Assembly: GCA_947474565.1 (NCBI GenBank)
Contig: CANJIS010000006.1
Span: 62,001 to 126,000, forward strand
From: Alphaproteobacteria bacterium
Lineage (GTDB): Bacteria > Pseudomonadota > Alphaproteobacteria > Micropepsales > Micropepsaceae
Length of the DNA: 64,000 nucleotides
Direction: 5' to 3'
Of this stretch, positions 47,614 to 56,604 are shown one piece after another (position 1 is the first letter of the stretch; each line of letters starts with the position of its first letter). The notes beneath the pieces are model-generated. The model saw nothing but the letters and a program-made list of their open reading frames with translations. It was not told the origin of the DNA and did not search any database. The translations under genes and the position numbers were made by a program.

Positions 47614-47901
47614 GTGCACCAATCCTTGATGCTGCTTTTTGCGCTTGCGGCAGGGCTCACCCTGTCCGGTATCGCCGCCAATCTCTACCGCATTCTGGCG
47701 CGAAAGCCGGAAAACGGGCCTGAGCGCGCGCTCTACCTGGCTGTCATGACCATGGCGGGCCCCAGCGTGCTGTTCAACAACGCGACCAAGTCCTTCCGCG
47801 GCAGGGATTGCTCCGCTGCCGCGTATCTGTTTGCCATCACGCTGACCGCTTACTGGTCTTTTGCAATCGGCAGCGTTTTGCTGTGGTTCATTAAAGGCTG
47901 A
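47614..47901 (+). CDS. Small membrane protein, 95 residues
   Basis: A GTG-started gene (GGGAGA 5 bases upstream) for a 95-aa protein with about three membrane helices: SLMLLFALAAGLTLSGIAANLYRIL, ALYLAVMTMAGPSVLFN and AYLFAITLTAYWSFAIGSVLLWFI. A conserved-looking NNATKSFRGRDCS loop lies between helices two and three. It forms a pair with the 55-aa gene. Such DUF-type proteins occur in alphaproteobacteria without a known role. It ends one base before the stop of the convergent phoH gene. Confidence 0.65.
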   Translation: MHQSLMLLFALAAGLTLSGIAANLYRILARKPENGPERALYLAVMTMAGPSVLFNNATKSFRGRDCSAAAYLFAITLTAYWSFAIGSVLLWFIKG

Positions 47902-48651
47902 TCACAGCACCGTCAGCATACTGGCGACCAAGGGATGGCGAACGATATCGCCCTCCGCCAGCCGCACCACCGGCACCTCTTCCAGTTTCTCCAGGCGCGT
48001 TGCGATATCGCCCAGCCCCGAAATGCCCGGCAGCAAATCGGTCTGATCCGGATCGCCGGTCAGGACCATGGTTGAACGCCAGCCCAAACGCGTCAGCAGC
48101 ATTTTGATCTGGGTGTAGGTGCAGTTCTGCGCCTCATCGATCACCACAAAACATTCGCTGAGCGTGCGGCCACGCATATAGGCGACCGGCGCAATCTCGA
48201 TAATGCCGTCGGCCAGCATCTGCTTCAGCCGCTTGGTGCCCAGCCTTTCGGTGAGGGCGTCGTAGAGCGGGCGCAGATAGGGCGCCAGCTTCTCGTTCAG
48301 ATCGCCGGGCAGGAAGCCCAAAGACTCGCCGGCTTCCACCGCCGGGCGTGACAGAACGATCCGGGTGACTTTGCCGTTTTCGAGCGCTTCGACCGCCTTG
48401 GCGATGGCCAGGCACGTCTTGCCCGTACCCGCCGGACCCAACGCCAGCACCACGCTTTTTTCGTCAATGGCGTCCATCAATTGCTGCTGCGCCGGGCTCA
48501 TGGCTCGCACATTTTTCACATATTTGCGGTCACGCGCATCTTGTTCTCCAGGCAGCGGTGACCAGCCGGCACGAGGAAACAGCGGTTTAACATTTTGTGA
48601 AGAGGAATAGCCATTGTCACGAGACTTGAAACGCGCGGAACGCTTAGCCAT
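47902..48651 (-). CDS. PhoH-family P-loop ATPase
   Basis: A 249-aa PhoH-like protein. Walker A GPAGTGKT (residues 72-79), AGESLGFLPGDLNEKLAPYLRPLYDAL, Walker B CFVVIDEAQNCT and the TGDPDQTDL motif are all present; PhoH proteins are thought to be RNA helicase-like. It lacks the extra N-terminal nucleic-acid domain of the long ybeZ type and is not next to ybeY, so it is a short stand-alone paralogue. The ATG giving MAKRSARFK has GGGAG upstream; a 67-residue longer reading has no family support. Divergent from the carbonic anhydrase gene. Confidence 0.85.
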   Translation of the reverse strand: MAKRSARFKSRDNGYSSSQNVKPLFPRAGWSPLPGEQDARDRKYVKNVRAMSPAQQQLMDAIDEKSVVLALGPAGTGKTCLAIAKAVEALENGKVTRIVLSRPAVEAGESLGFLPGDLNEKLAPYLRPLYDALTERLGTKRLKQMLADGIIEIAPVAYMRGRTLSECFVVIDEAQNCTYTQIKMLLTRLGWRSTMVLTGDPDQTDLLPGISGLGDIATRLEKLEEVPVVRLAEGDIVRHPLVASMLTVL

Positions 48652-48862
48652 GGGGACTCCCAGCTGGTGAAGATCTGTGATGTCAGGAAGATAAGCGCGC
48701 GAAGCAGGGGAGTGGCCCGAAGGCTCCTCGGTACTGGCAGGATACACAGTGCGTTTATGCACTCTGATCGGCCCCCTAGAATCACAGCACTTGCTTTCAG
48801 CGTAACGGGTTTTAGGATTGGGTTGTGGATTATTCCTGTTAACCCGCAACAAGGTTTTGCGA

Positions 48863-49393
48863 ATGCCGGTCTATGCTCTCGACGGCCATACGCCCGAATT
48901 GCCGCCGGAAGGCGAGTATTGGATCGCGCCCAACGCCGTGGTGATCGGCAAAGTGCGGCTGAAGAAAAACGCCAGCATCTGGTGGGGCTGCGTGATCCGG
49001 GGCGACAATGAATGGATCACCATCGGCGAAGACACCAATGTTCAGGACAACAGCGTGATCCATGCCGATCCTGGCAAGCCAGTGGACATCGGCAATGGCG
49101 TCACCATCGGCCACCGCGTGATCGTTCATTCCGCGAGCGTGGGCGACGGTTCGCTGATCGGCATGGGATCAATCCTGCTCAACCGTTCGCGGATCGGGGC
49201 AGAATGCCTGGTGGGCGCCAATTCCCTGGTGACCGAGAATGCCAGCTTTGAGGATGGCATGCTGATTCTGGGCCAGCCGGCAGATATGCTGCGGCCGATC
49301 AATGAAAAGCAGCAGGCGTTGCTGAAGGCGTCGGCGGCGATATACGTCGCCAACTACAAGCGCTTTATATCTGGATTGACGGAAAAGCCTTAG
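48863..49393 (+). CDS. Gamma-carbonic anhydrase family protein
   Basis: A 176-aa left-handed beta-helix protein of the YrdA/PaaY gamma-carbonic anhydrase group: NAVVIGKVRLKKNASIWWGCVIRGD, NVQDNSVIHAD, and the zinc-type histidines in TIGHRVIVHSASVGDG. Trimeric and metal-binding; carbonic anhydrase activity is seen only in some members. The ATG giving MPVYALDG fits the family start. The 3' end overlaps the GYF gene by 4 bases. Confidence 0.88.
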   Translation: MPVYALDGHTPELPPEGEYWIAPNAVVIGKVRLKKNASIWWGCVIRGDNEWITIGEDTNVQDNSVIHADPGKPVDIGNGVTIGHRVIVHSASVGDGSLIGMGSILLNRSRIGAECLVGANSLVTENASFEDGMLILGQPADMLRPINEKQQALLKASAAIYVANYKRFISGLTEKP

Positions 49394-49872
49394 CCGGCCT
49401 TGCGGGCGCCTTCGGGCGTGCGCGCCCACATGCGCCGCACGCGGATATCGGCCTCGGGACCGAAATTGAACCAGGCGGCGCGGTCATGGATCGTGTCCAC
49501 GACAAAGATGGTGTCCAGCTTGCCCAGCTTCTGCATCAGGGCATGGCGGATGGTGTTGAGCGACGCTTCGCTGGTCAGCACGCAGGACTGGGGCATGAAG
49601 CGATAGGCATGGCCCAGATTGTGGATCTCTTCGTCCAGGGCGGCGGCAGTTTCAGCTTGCGGCTCCGGCTGCTGGGGTGCTGCTTCCGCCACGGGACCGA
49701 ACAAGGGGGCCAGCTCGGTGTCTTCACCGGCAGGATGAAACTGTTCTTCGCCAGCGCGCGCCACCAAAGAATGCGTGGCCAGGCGGCCTTCCGCGTGAAA
49801 GGCCTGCATCTGTTCGACGGAATAGGGGCCGTAGACCCGGCTGCCGACGCTAATGGTCCAGTTTTCTGACAT
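49390..49872 (-). CDS. GYF-like domain protein
   Basis: A 160-aa protein. The N-terminal 55 residues are a bacterial GYF_2 domain (WTISVGSRVYGPYSVEQMQAFHAEGRLATHSLVARAG), a peptide-binding fold. A Pro/Glu/Ala linker follows, then a C-terminal unit of about 80 residues of unknown fold (FMPQSCVLTSEASLNTIRHALMQKLGKLDTIFVVDTIHDRAAWFNFGPEAD). No signal peptide, so it is cytosolic. Convergent with the carbonic anhydrase gene. Role unknown. Confidence 0.75.
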   Translation of the reverse strand: MSENWTISVGSRVYGPYSVEQMQAFHAEGRLATHSLVARAGEEQFHPAGEDTELAPLFGPVAEAAPQQPEPQAETAAALDEEIHNLGHAYRFMPQSCVLTSEASLNTIRHALMQKLGKLDTIFVVDTIHDRAAWFNFGPEADIRVRRMWARTPEGARKAG

Positions 49873-49944
49873 GCTGAAATCACGCTTAAATTACAGGAAA
49901 ATCTTACCGGTCATTGGTTACGCAATACTTGCTCCAATAAGCAA

Positions 49945-49970
49945 AAACCCCGGCATTTCTGCCGGGGTTT
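49945..49970 (-). terminator. Intrinsic terminator after glycine-zipper gene 1
   Basis: Perfect 11-bp stem AAACCCCGGCA / TGCCGGGGTTT, loop TTTC, followed by TTTTTGC on the minus strand. It lies about 30 bases after the stop of the first glycine-zipper gene. Confidence 0.9.
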
Positions 49971-49998
49971 GATGAATTTTCAGAGAAAATTCGAGTGC

Positions 49999-50463
49999 TT
50001 ACATGAACTGCCAGTCGCCGTTGCGGCCTCTGCAGGCTGTACCGTTGCGGTCGATTTCCCGGCCACGGCGGTAATAGACCTGGGTGAAGTCGCGGCAGAC
50101 TTGGCCGCCGCGGCGGTATTCCCGGTTGGTCACGACATAGCCGCGATCACGGCCGGCACGCCATTCATGGCGCTCACCGACCCGGCCGGAGAAGCTCTGA
50201 TCGAAGGAGCGGGACGCGGCGCGCTGGTTGTCGCAATCCATGTCACGGCTGATGGCGTTGCCGGCCAAGCCGCCCAGCAGGGCGCCGCCGATAATGCCCA
50301 GGCCGTTACCATTGCTGGCGAAGCCGCCAAGGATACCGCCGCCTGCCGCGCCCAGTACGGTGCCGGCGGTATGATCACGTCCGCTGCAGGCATCGGCCAA
50401 AGCGCCGGTGCTGGACAAGGCCACAAACATGACGGCTGCCGCCGCATTCATAAGCATTTTCAT
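49999..50463 (-). CDS. Exported glycine-zipper protein 1
   Basis: A 154-aa envelope protein with a signal peptide (MKMLMNAAAAVMFVALSSTGALA), a glycine-zipper membrane segment (GTVLGAAGGGILGGFASNGNGLGIIGGALLGGLAGN) ending SRDMDCDN, and a C-terminal beta domain with YVVTNREYRRGGQVCRDFTQVYY and NGTACRGRNGDWQF, as in the 17-kDa surface antigen (Rickettsia type) family. GGGAG is about 7 bases before the ATG. A paralogue lies immediately upstream on the same strand. Confidence 0.83.
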   Translation of the reverse strand: MKMLMNAAAAVMFVALSSTGALADACSGRDHTAGTVLGAAGGGILGGFASNGNGLGIIGGALLGGLAGNAISRDMDCDNQRAASRSFDQSFSGRVGERHEWRAGRDRGYVVTNREYRRGGQVCRDFTQVYYRRGREIDRNGTACRGRNGDWQFM

Positions 50464-50495
50464 TTTCTATCTCCCTTGTGTGTTGTCAGGCCAAA

Positions 50496-51143
50496 TCAAT
50501 CGAAGCGCCAATTGCCGCCGGTCTCACGGCAAGCGGTACCGGTGCGGGTGAAGCTTTCCCGGCCGCGATAGGAGGTTTCGGAGAATTCACGGCACACGAC
50601 GGTGCCACGGCGGAATTCGCGCGTCGGTGTGAAGTAGCCATAGTTGTTGCGATTGCGCCATTCTGAGCGCTGGCCGACCGGACCATTCAGGCCATCGGCA
50701 TAAACCCGATAGGCATAAGGCTGGTCTTCGCAATCGATGTCGCGGCTGATGACGTTGCCCAGCAGGCCGCCCAGAATGGCGCCGCCCGCAACAGCGCCGC
50801 CGTTGCCGCGCGAAGCCGCGCCTCCGATCAGTCCGCCAGCCAGCGCACCGAAGATGGTGCCGGCCACCTGATTGCTGCCGCCGCTACGGCAATCCGCTTC
50901 ATAGCGGCCTTGCTGATAATAGTTACCGGGAGGCGGCGGAGGAGGGGACGGCGGGCCATAACCGCGGTCGCGGTCGCGGTAATAGCCACGATCCTGCTGA
51001 ATCCGGCGATAAGTGCCGTTGCGGTCATAATAGCCATTGTGATCGTTGTCGCTGTAATAGCCGTTCGGGTCATTGCCCGGTGCCCAGCCCGGCTGCGCAG
51101 AGGCAATGTCGCCCGTGAACAGAACCAGGGCAGCGGCAGCCAT
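50496..51143 (-). CDS. Exported glycine-zipper protein 2 (start region frameshifted in an A8 tract)
   Basis: A 215-aa paralogue of the preceding protein with an extra Asn/Tyr/Asp/Gly-rich repeat region (residues 20-70, with DRNGTYRRIQQDRGYYRDRDRGYG and a Pro run). The glycine zipper GTIFGALAGGLIGG...GGAILGGLLGN and the surface-antigen C-domain (FRRGTVVCREFSETSYRGRE) follow. The in-frame start lacks a basic signal-peptide head. An ATG at 51165 with AGGGAGAG upstream would give MICKKTLMAAAALVLFTG, a proper signal, if the A8 run (51149-51156, T on the plus strand) were one base shorter. So the gene is frameshifted, phase-variable, or misread here. Confidence 0.75.
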   Translation of the reverse strand: MAAAALVLFTGDIASAQPGWAPGNDPNGYYSDNDHNGYYDRNGTYRRIQQDRGYYRDRDRGYGPPSPPPPPPGNYYQQGRYEADCRSGGSNQVAGTIFGALAGGLIGGAASRGNGGAVAGGAILGGLLGNVISRDIDCEDQPYAYRVYADGLNGPVGQRSEWRNRNNYGYFTPTREFRRGTVVCREFSETSYRGRESFTRTGTACRETGGNWRFD

Positions 51144-51324
51144 CAATGTTTTTTTTGCAAATCATCAGTCTCTCCCTAACTCGCAATCGCAATGTCGTAA
51201 TGTTCGCCGGTTGGGCATGAAGCGCACCTGAATGGATTGCGGCGGGAATGGGGCTGCGCGCCATACAGAGTTGACGATGTAACCCGTGGAAGGCCGCGAT
51301 TGTTCCAAAGCCAAACGCAACGAA

Positions 51325-51753
51325 TCAATTCACGGTGTAATTGACGACCGACCAGGCGCCTTTGTCCGAGACCAGTTGCACCGTTTCAGTGGCCTGGGCC
51401 TTTTTCGCGAAGCTGGAATAGAACTGCACGGTCACGGACTGGCCGGAGAGGTCGATACTCTTGATGTCGCGGCTGGCCATCGCGTCCAACGGGTCGCGGC
51501 TGGTCCCGACCTTCTGGGCCCAGGCAGCGGGAGCCGCTTTGCCTTGCGCCGCCGCACCCATCTGCTTGTAAGCGTCGGTGTAATTCTTGTCGTCCACCAG
51601 CGTCAGCCATTGCTTGGCGCGCACATCGGGCGACGGTGTCATCGAGGTGAAAGCGCCAATAGCGCCGGCGGCAGGCGCGGGCTGCTTCCCGGCGCCTTGC
51701 GCCATCGCTGGCGTGGTCAACGTCAATAGAATAAGCGCGTAGAGACGTTTCAT
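51325..51753 (-). CDS. Exported DUF4019 protein
   Basis: A 142-aa protein with a signal peptide (MKRLYALILLTLTTPAMA) and a DUF4019 domain: AKQWLTLVDDKNYTDAYKQMGAAAQGKAAPAAWAQKVGTSRDPLDAMASRDIKSIDL, ending in a beta sheet (VTVQFYSSFAKKAQATETVQLVSDKGAWSVVNY). The fold is similar to the NTF2-like group; role unknown. It follows sdhA by about 45 bases on the same strand and may be read from the sdh promoter. Confidence 0.82.
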   Translation of the reverse strand: MKRLYALILLTLTTPAMAQGAGKQPAPAAGAIGAFTSMTPSPDVRAKQWLTLVDDKNYTDAYKQMGAAAQGKAAPAAWAQKVGTSRDPLDAMASRDIKSIDLSGQSVTVQFYSSFAKKAQATETVQLVSDKGAWSVVNYTVN

Positions 51754-51798
51754 GGCGGTTCTCCCGCCTTGAAAACGGCTGAGCGGAACTAAAGTTCC

Positions 51799-53586
51799 TT
51801 AGTAGGTTCTAGCCTTCGGCTTGATGTATTCGACGTCGCTGGTGAGGGTGTAGGTGTGCACCGGGCGATAGTCGATCGTCACCTTGCCGCTGGTTTCATC
51901 CAGCCAGGCCAGGGTGTGCTTCATCCAGGTCTCGTCATCGCGATTGGGGTAATCCTCCCGGGCGTGGGCGCCGCGGCTTTCCTGCCGGTTGGCCGCGCCT
52001 GTCACCGTCACCAAAGCTTGCTGGATCAGGTTGTCGAATTCCAGCGTCTCGACCAGATCGGTGTTCCAGATTAGCGAGCGGTCCGCCACGGAAATATCGC
52101 CGCGCCGGGCATAGACTTCCTGCACGCGTTTCACGCCCTGGTTCAGGCTTTCGCCGGTCCGGAACACGGCGGCGTCTTCCTGCATCGCCTGCTGCATGGC
52201 CTTGCGCAGCTCGGAAGTGGGCGTGCCGCCCTTGGCGTTGCGGTAACGGTCCAGGCGGGCAATGGCATTCTCGCCGGCATTCTTGGGCAGGTCTTGATGT
52301 TCGCCGATGCCCTTGAGTTCTTTCGCCGCCTGCATGCCGGCTGCCTTGCCGAACACCACCAGATCGATCAGCGAATTCGAACCCAGACGGTTGGCGCCAT
52401 GCACCGAGACGCAGGCCGCTTCGCCCACCGCCATCAGGCCATGAACCACCGTGTCGGGATTGCCGCCGCGCAGCGTCAGCGCCTCGCCGGTATAGGCGCA
52501 GGGAATGCCGCCCATATTGTAATGCACCGTCGGCAGGACCGGGATCGGCTCCTTGGTCACATCGACGCCCGCGAAGATGCGCGCCGATTCCGAAATGCCC
52601 GGCAGGCGTTCGTGCAGGATCTTGGGATCGAGATGCGACAGATGCAGATGGATATGATCCTTGCCCGGACCGACGCCGCGGCCTTCGCGGATTTCCACGG
52701 TCATGGCCCGGCTGACCACGTCGCGTGAGGCCAGATCCTTGGCGTTGGGCGCATAGCGCTCCATGAAACGCTCGCCATTGCCGTTGGTGAGATAGCCGCC
52801 TTCGCCCCGTGCGCCTTCGGTGATCAGAACGCCGGCGCCGAAAATGCCGGTGGGATGGAATTGGACAAATTCCATATCCTGCAGCGGCAGGCCCGCGCGC
52901 AGCACCATGGCATTGCCGTCCCCGGTCTGGGTATGGGCGCCGGTGCAGGACATAAAGGTGCGGCCATAGCCGCCGGTGGCCAGGATGACGCGATGGGCGC
53001 GGAAGCGGTGAATCTTGCCGTCATCCAGGTTCCAGGCCATCACGCCCCGCACCGCGCCGTCCTCCATGATGAGGTCGAGGGCAAAATACTCGATGAAGAA
53101 ATTCACTTCATGCTTCACGCATTGGCCGTACAGCGTGTGCAGCATGGCGTGGCCGGTGCGGTCGGCGGCGGCGCACGTGCGCTGGGCGATGCCTTGCCCG
53201 TAATTGCTGGTCATGCCGCCGAAAGCGCGCTGATAGATTTTGCCGTCTTCGGTACGCGAGAAGGGCATGCCGAAATGCTCCAGCTCATAGACCGCGTCGG
53301 GCGCATGGCGGCAGAGATATTCGATGGAATCCTGATCGCCCAGCCAGTCCGACCCCTTGACGGTGTCGTACATGTGCCAGCGCCAGTCGTCCTGGCCCAT
53401 ATTGCCCAGCGCGGCGGCAACGCCGCCCTGCGCCGCCACGGTGTGGCTGCGGGTGGGAAACACTTTGGTGATGCAGGCGGTCTTCAAGCCTTTCAGGGCG
53501 CATTCCAGCGTGGCGCGCAATCCCGCGCCGCCCGCACCCACCACCACCACGTCAAACGTATGATCGACAATTTCGTAAGCGGGCAT
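51799..53586 (-). CDS. sdhA: Succinate dehydrogenase flavoprotein subunit
   Basis: SdhA (595 aa), the catalytic subunit of complex II, oxidising succinate to fumarate. [18 protein letters not shown] binds FAD, and His48 in [11 protein letters not shown] is the covalent FAD ligand. HYNMGGIPC and [22 protein letters not shown] are active-site blocks. The last of sdhC-sdhD-sdhA. Unlike most operons of this type, sdhB does not follow; it lies about 4.8 kb away on the other strand. Confidence 0.97.
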   Translation of the reverse strand: MPAYEIVDHTFDVVVVGAGGAGLRATLECALKGLKTACITKVFPTRSHTVAAQGGVAAALGNMGQDDWRWHMYDTVKGSDWLGDQDSIEYLCRHAPDAVYELEHFGMPFSRTEDGKIYQRAFGGMTSNYGQGIAQRTCAAADRTGHAMLHTLYGQCVKHEVNFFIEYFALDLIMEDGAVRGVMAWNLDDGKIHRFRAHRVILATGGYGRTFMSCTGAHTQTGDGNAMVLRAGLPLQDMEFVQFHPTGIFGAGVLITEGARGEGGYLTNGNGERFMERYAPNAKDLASRDVVSRAMTVEIREGRGVGPGKDHIHLHLSHLDPKILHERLPGISESARIFAGVDVTKEPIPVLPTVHYNMGGIPCAYTGEALTLRGGNPDTVVHGLMAVGEAACVSVHGANRLGSNSLIDLVVFGKAAGMQAAKELKGIGEHQDLPKNAGENAIARLDRYRNAKGGTPTSELRKAMQQAMQEDAAVFRTGESLNQGVKRVQEVYARRGDISVADRSLIWNTDLVETLEFDNLIQQALVTVTGAANRQESRGAHAREDYPNRDDETWMKHTLAWLDETSGKVTIDYRPVHTYTLTSDVEYIKPKARTY

Positions 53587-53593
53587 GTGAGTC

Positions 53594-53971
53594 CTATGAA
53601 GCGATGCGGATAAGCGCGAAGACGCAGGTGCCTATCAGGGCGATCACCACGGCGCGCACCAGCAAGAGCAGAAGAATCTTGGTGCCGGCGGCATGAACAT
53701 AATCGTCAATCACCACCTGAATGCCCAAGCCCATGTGATAGGCGGAGATGGCGGCGAAGGTGGCCATCAACAGTGCGTTCCAGGGAAGGGACAGAAAATT
53801 CAAGATGGCGGGTTCCGATGCGCCCGCCAGGCCCAGCATGGCATAGGCGAACCACAGCGACAGCGGAATCAGCGCCACTGCGGTGACGCGTTCGCGCCAG
53901 AAATGGCCGGTGCCGGAATGCGACGCGCCCATGCCTTGAACCTTGTGCAAAGGGGTCTGCGCGCTTTTCAT
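53594..53971 (-). CDS. sdhD: Succinate dehydrogenase membrane anchor subunit
   Basis: SdhD (125 aa) with three membrane helices ([46 protein letters not shown] and [21 protein letters not shown]). [15 protein letters not shown] carries the quinone/heme-side residues of the family. Its ATG overlaps the sdhC stop by 4 bases. Small and hydrophobic; identification rests on the HMGLG motif and gene order. Confidence 0.92.
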   Translation of the reverse strand: MKSAQTPLHKVQGMGASHSGTGHFWRERVTAVALIPLSLWFAYAMLGLAGASEPAILNFLSLPWNALLMATFAAISAYHMGLGIQVVIDDYVHAAGTKILLLLLVRAVVIALIGTCVFALIRIAS

Positions 53972-54387
53972 TGCAGATAACCTGCGTTGCCGGTCCACAC
54001 CAGGGCGAAGGCGGCGATGGCGATCAGAAAGGAGAGCGCGAAAACCAGAAAGCCGGTCTTGCTGGCGGTGTGCTTGTTGAAGCCATAACCCAGATCCCAG
54101 GCCAGGTGCCGTATGCCGTTGCAGAAGTGAAAGGCGAACGACCAGGTGAAGCCGAACAGCACCAGCAGCCCCAGCGGCATGGCGGCATAGACCATGAAGC
54201 TGTCATAGCCTTCCGAGCCGTTGGAAACCGAAACCAGCCACCAGGCCAGCACAATGGCGCCACCCGACAGCGCCATGCCGGTGGCACGGTGCATGATCGA
54301 GCTCAGCATGGTGACTTGCCAGCGCCAGATCGTGAGATGGGGGGAAAGGGGGCGGGCGTGCCCGGATCGTTGCGGATTTTCCGCCAT
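53968..54387 (-). CDS. sdhC: Succinate dehydrogenase cytochrome b556 subunit
   Basis: SdhC (139 aa) with three membrane helices. RPLSPHLTIWRWQVTMLSSIMHRATGMALS is the family N-terminus; a heme ligand His is in HFCNGIRHLAWDLGYGF. The ATG is taken over a TTG one codon earlier because GAGGG is about 4 bases upstream. First gene of sdhCDA. Confidence 0.93.
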   Translation of the reverse strand: MAENPQRSGHARPLSPHLTIWRWQVTMLSSIMHRATGMALSGGAIVLAWWLVSVSNGSEGYDSFMVYAAMPLGLLVLFGFTWSFAFHFCNGIRHLAWDLGYGFNKHTASKTGFLVFALSFLIAIAAFALVWTGNAGYLQ

Positions 54388-54425
54388 CAAACCCTCAAAA
54401 AATGCCTGACATCGAACTTTCGCCG

Positions 54426-54454
54426 AAGTTTAAGGTTTGCCCCCCCTTAGTCAA
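54426..54454 (-). promoter_or_regulatory. Candidate promoter of sdhCDA
   Basis: On the minus strand TTGACT (54449-54454), 17 bases, AAACTT (54426-54431). Transcription would begin about 30 bases before the sdhC start. Confidence 0.5.
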
Positions 54455-54524
54455 CCGACGGATTGGTGCCTTTTGCCGCGTTTGACGCGGGGCGGTACAG
54501 GCGCAAAGTCGGGGCGAGGGGCAC

Positions 54525-55919
54525 ATGGTTCATGCGTCGATTCCGGCGGTTCCGGTTCGGCCCGCTTTGACGCGGGAAAGCCGATTTTTGCTGGCCGGCG
54601 TGCCGATGCTGGCGGTGTTGTTTCTGGGCATCGCGCTCTGGAACGGTTTTCCCCTGATGTACTACGACACCGCGGGCTACCTGGTCCAAGGTCTGGCCGG
54701 CGCCTTCCTGCCGGAACGTTCGCCGGTTTATTCCTTTCTGCTGCTCTTCACCGGCGCCGAAGTATCGCTGTGGCCGGTGGTGATTCTCCAGGCGCTGATG
54801 ACCGGATATCTGATCGCGCTGACCGCGCGCATCGAAGTGCCCGGGCTTTCGCTCAAGGGCCTGGCCTGGATTGGCGGCGGCCTGATGCTGCTGACCGGCA
54901 TCGGCTGGTATGTCGGCCAGGTCGAACCGGACTGCATGACCGCGCTGCTGGTGCTGGGCTGTTATCTTCTGCTGTTTCGCGCGCGCGCGCTGGACCGCAC
55001 AGCGCGCAATCTGGTGATCGCCATTACCGCCCTGGCGGTGGCGAGCCATCCTTCGCATTTGGGTCTTATCGCTGGCCTTCTGTTGGCCGGCGCGGCTTTG
55101 CATTTTTTCGGCGCGATGCTGCCGCGCCTGCCGAGGCCCAGGCTGAAATCAACCGCGGCCGCCTTTGCCATTGCGCTCAGCCTGATCTTCGCCAGCAATC
55201 TGGCGCTGGCGCAAAGCCTGTTCATTTCACGCGCCGGTTCGGTGTTTCTTTTCGCCCGCCTGATGCAGGACGGCATTATCCAGCGCCTGCTGCACGATAC
55301 CTGTCCGGGGTCCGGCTATCAGCTTTGTCCCTATCAGCGGCGATTGCCGCACAATGCCAATATGTGGCTGTGGGGTTCAAAGAGCCTGTTTCATCGTGAG
55401 GGCGGCTTTTCGGCTTCGCAAAGCGAAGACAATCGCATGATCCTGGACAGCCTGAAGCGCTATCCGCTGGCGCACATCAAGGCGGCGATTGCGGACTCCG
55501 TGGAGCAGTTTTTTGAATTCCGTACCGGCGACGGCATCGAATCACAGGCCTTCATTCTGTGGCCGGAAATCAAAAAGGTGGCGCCGGGCCAGTTGGCCGC
55601 CTATGAGCGCGCCCGCCAGCAAACCCAGAAATTCCCCTTCCAGGTGCTGAACATGATCCATGTCACGGTGGGAGGGCTGGCGCTGCTGGGCATTATCATG
55701 CTGCTCAACCATGCCGTGTTGCGCCGCCGCTGGGCCGATATGGCGTTGCCCGGAACCGTGCTGCTGGGGCTGATGGGCAATGCCATTATCTGCGCGACGT
55801 TCTCCAATCCCCATGACCGCTATCAGTCCCGCCTGATGTGGCTGCCCGCCTTGGTGCTGTTGCTCGCGCTCGCACGGAACAGGAATGCGTTGCATCCCGA
55901 GGAGGAATCCGGCACTTAG
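54525..55919 (+). CDS. Multi-pass membrane protein, GT-C-like, unknown function
   Basis: A 464-aa integral membrane protein with about ten helices. It starts with a short soluble part, then LLAGVPMLAVLFLGIALWNGFPLMYYDTAGYLVQGLAG; the acidic-loop YYDTAGY and the later SHPSHLGLIAGLLLAGAALHFF are similar to GT-C glycosyltransferases that use lipid-linked sugars, though no signature residue proves it. A long non-membrane loop (residues 255-340) contains four cysteines. It precedes rpe by 23 bases and may share its transcript. Confidence 0.6.
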   Translation: MVHASIPAVPVRPALTRESRFLLAGVPMLAVLFLGIALWNGFPLMYYDTAGYLVQGLAGAFLPERSPVYSFLLLFTGAEVSLWPVVILQALMTGYLIALTARIEVPGLSLKGLAWIGGGLMLLTGIGWYVGQVEPDCMTALLVLGCYLLLFRARALDRTARNLVIAITALAVASHPSHLGLIAGLLLAGAALHFFGAMLPRLPRPRLKSTAAAFAIALSLIFASNLALAQSLFISRAGSVFLFARLMQDGIIQRLLHDTCPGSGYQLCPYQRRLPHNANMWLWGSKSLFHREGGFSASQSEDNRMILDSLKRYPLAHIKAAIADSVEQFFEFRTGDGIESQAFILWPEIKKVAPGQLAAYERARQQTQKFPFQVLNMIHVTVGGLALLGIIMLLNHAVLRRRWADMALPGTVLLGLMGNAIICATFSNPHDRYQSRLMWLPALVLLLALARNRNALHPEEESGT

Positions 55920-55942
55920 GTGTGGCAAAGGAAGGCTCCCGC

Positions 55943-56602
55943 ATGGCCGGCCCCGTCAAAATCGCACCCTCCATACTGTCAGCCGATTTCTCGCGGCTGG
56001 GGGCAGAGATTGAGGCTATCGAAGCGGCCGGCGCCGACCTTATCCATGTCGATGTGATGGATGGCCATTTCGTGCCCAACATCACCATCGGTCCGGCGGT
56101 GGTGAAGGCGCTGAGGCCCCACACGAAAAAGCCGTTCGATGTGCATCTGATGATTGCGCCGGTGGACCCGTACCTGGAAGCGTTCGCCGAAGCGGGCGCT
56201 GACGGCATCACCGTCCATCCCGAAGCCGGGCCGCATGTTCATCGCACGCTTCAGGTTATCCGCAAGCTGGGCAAGAAGCCGGGCGTGGTGCTCAATCCGG
56301 GCACGCCGGTGGAAGCGCTCGACAATCTGATGGATCTGGTCGATCTGATCCTGATCATGAGCGTCAATCCGGGCTTTGGCGGCCAGAGCTTTATCGAAAG
56401 CCAACTGAAGAAGATTGAAGCGGCGCGCAAACGCATTGACGCAACCGGCCGCGATATCGCGCTGGAAGTGGATGGCGGCATCACGCCACAGACGGCCAGG
56501 CGCGCCATCGCCGCCGGGGCCACTGTGCTGGTCGTCGGTACGGCCGTGTTCCAGGGTGGCCCGAGCCAATACTCCGCCAATATCGCCGCGCTTCGAGGTT
56601 GA
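55943..56602 (+). CDS. rpe: Ribulose-phosphate 3-epimerase
   Basis: TIM-barrel enzyme (219 aa) interconverting ribulose 5-phosphate and xylulose 5-phosphate in the pentose phosphate pathway. IAPSILSADFSRLG and HVDVMDGHFVPNITIGP contain the metal-binding His and Asp; DVHLMI, SVNPGFGGQSFI and EVDGGI complete the site. The ATG giving MAGPVKIAP has GGAAGG upstream. The stop precedes the heparinase-like start by two bases. Confidence 0.97.
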   Translation: MAGPVKIAPSILSADFSRLGAEIEAIEAAGADLIHVDVMDGHFVPNITIGPAVVKALRPHTKKPFDVHLMIAPVDPYLEAFAEAGADGITVHPEAGPHVHRTLQVIRKLGKKPGVVLNPGTPVEALDNLMDLVDLILIMSVNPGFGGQSFIESQLKKIEAARKRIDATGRDIALEVDGGITPQTARRAIAAGATVLVVGTAVFQGGPSQYSANIAALRG

Positions 56603-56604
56603 GG

